64,000 bases of DNA from Methylocaldum sp035627495 (GTDB lineage: Bacteria > Pseudomonadota > Gammaproteobacteria > Methylococcales > Methylococcaceae). The DNA is taken from NCBI RefSeq assembly GCF_035627495.1, contig NZ_DASPLO010000140.1, positions 15,918-79,917 on the forward strand, in the 5' to 3' direction. Under the pieces are notes generated by a model. It was not told the DNA's origin and searched no databases. It worked only from the letters and a program-made list of their open reading frames with translations. Each line of letters begins with the position of its first letter. The stretch's first letter is position 1. Made by a program: the position numbers and the translations under genes. This document shows, one piece after another, positions 63,247 to 64,000 of this stretch.

Positions 63247-63759
63247 ATGGATAATATTGTTAGACAGTGGTATCTGGTATATACCAAGCCTAAAAAAGAA
63301 ATTACTGCAAAGTATAATCTGCAGCGTCAAGGGTTCGAAATTTTCCTGCCTCTCATTCAGCAAGAGCGGCGACGTGGAGGCCGCTGGGTTAAGGTCATAG
63401 AACCATTATTCCCGCGCTACCTGTTCATCCATCTCAAACTTGGTCACGACAATTTGAGTTCCATACGATCTACGATCGGCGCGCGCGGCTTAGTTCGCTT
63501 CAGCGAAGAGCCGGCAGTCGTACCCGAATATATCGTCACTTCGCTTAAACTTACCGTGGATGAGAATTCCGGTCTATACCGAGTTACGACACCTGCATTC
63601 AGTAAAGGTGATATGGTCTTTATCGAGAGAGGGCCATTGGCTGGAATACATGCAATTGTTTCGGCAGAGACAGGAGAAGGACGAGTAACTATTTTGTTTA
63701 AAATGCTGGGAAGGGAAAACTGGACTACCGTTGATCGCGACACGTTGTGCTTGGCGTAG
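63247..63759 (+). CDS. RfaH-like / NusG-family transcription antiterminator
   Basis: Elongation factor paralogue that usually promotes transcription of long surface-polysaccharide operons. The 170-residue protein has an NGN domain (Q-W-Y-L-V-Y-T-K-P-K-K-E, E-P-L-F-P-R-Y-L-F-I-H-L, A-V-V-P-E-Y) and a KOW-type C-terminus (F-S-K-G-D-M-V-F-I-E-R-G-P-L-A-G). It is closer to RfaH than to housekeeping NusG. The ATG at 63247 is preferred over a start nine codons upstream. Confidence 0.85.
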   Translation: MDNIVRQWYLVYTKPKKEITAKYNLQRQGFEIFLPLIQQERRRGGRWVKVIEPLFPRYLFIHLKLGHDNLSSIRSTIGARGLVRFSEEPAVVPEYIVTSLKLTVDENSGLYRVTTPAFSKGDMVFIERGPLAGIHAIVSAETGEGRVTILFKMLGRENWTTVDRDTLCLA

Positions 63760-63825
63760 ATAGTAAATTTTCGGCTTGAACTGCATCGACTTTTGGATGC
63801 GTAGTTGTTCCTCCTCCAAGTCCAA

Positions 63826-64000
63826 CTAATTTTTAGGGTCCATCCCGATAAAAGATAAGTAGTCGGTCTTGAAGAATTCGATTTTTCTTTGAAATTGTAA
63901 GCTGGTTAGGTTGAGCTTTCTCCCATAACCGGGCCGATCAATGGTAGTGATATCCTTATGGATTCTCTGAGCGCGGACATCAGCCAGGCATAAAAAGCCC
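63826..64000 (-). CDS. Possible C-terminal fragment of an unknown protein
   Basis: A minus-strand frame is open from the window edge to a TAG at 63828-63826 and gives about 57 residues, including R-I-H-K-D-I-T-T-I-D-R-P-G-Y and F-F-K-T-D-Y-L-S-F-I-G-M-D-P. I do not recognise it; it could be the end of a transposase or polysaccharide gene. Only the open frame and its position opposite the RfaH-like gene support it. Confidence 0.25.
   Translation of the reverse strand, partial: GFLCLADVRAQRIHKDITTIDRPGYGRKLNLTSLQFQRKIEFFKTDYLSFIGMDPKN

Overview
The window looks like a chromosomal segment of a methylotrophic gammaproteobacterium, most likely a methanotroph of the Methylococcaceae. The basis is a nearly complete set of tetrahydromethanopterin (H4MPT) and methanofuran (MFR) linked C1 genes (fae, mch, fhcBADC and cofactor biosynthesis genes), together with gammaproteobacterial housekeeping neighbourhoods: rsmI-lpoA-yraN-diaA, rplU-rpmA-obgE-proB, murJ-ribF-ileS-lspA, and a DUF1631 gene beside ampD. 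No methane monooxygenase gene is in the window, so the methanotroph assignment is an inference.

Layout. 1-10.2 kb: housekeeping genes (DUF1631 fragment, ampD, lspA, ileS, ribF, murJ, rpsT, proB, obgE, rpmA, rplU). 10.3-26.6 kb: the C1 block. fhcBADC runs on the minus strand; on the plus strand are RFAP synthase, an ATP-grasp gene, mch, a RimK-like ligase, a CitG-like gene and fae ending in a strong terminator; then a HisA-like gene (minus) faces an mfnD-mfnF-pabB-mfnE cluster with overlapping genes. Together these oxidise formaldehyde to formate on H4MPT/MFR and make the two cofactors. 26.7-27.4 kb: moaD-moaE for molybdopterin.

27.6-47.7 kb: a formate dehydrogenase locus arranged divergently. 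The maturation genes (DUF3306 protein, polyferredoxin, TorD-like chaperone, plus a CAP-domain secreted protein) run left; the TAT-signal small protein, catalytic, Fe-S and cytochrome b subunits run right. The two halves are separated by about 11 kb of accessory DNA: an IS110 transposase remnant, a DNA phosphorothioation-associated methyltransferase gene, a ccdAB toxin-antitoxin pair, and a five-gene minus-strand operon dndC-dndD-(dndE::ftsK)-AAA ATPase-DUF4435 protein. The operon is joined by overlapping stop/start codons. It lacks dndB and dndFGH and carries a DndE-FtsK fusion plus an ATPase/TOPRIM-like pair. This is the best candidate here for an uncharacterised defence or DNA-modification system. 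A Uma2-family gene preceded by five tandem Shine-Dalgarno units has also entered the formate dehydrogenase operon.

47.7-60.97 kb: dodecin, dsbB, phoB-phoR with a Pho box and a highly structured element between the two genes, two phosphate-binding-like proteins around an OmpA-family protein, DUF1499, nadC, a GlcD-like oxidase, then diaA-yraN-lpoA and rsmI. 61.0-64.0 kb: decayed IS481 and IS5 family elements, an ops-like site and an RfaH/NusG-like antiterminator gene, which suggests that a surface polysaccharide locus begins just beyond the right edge.
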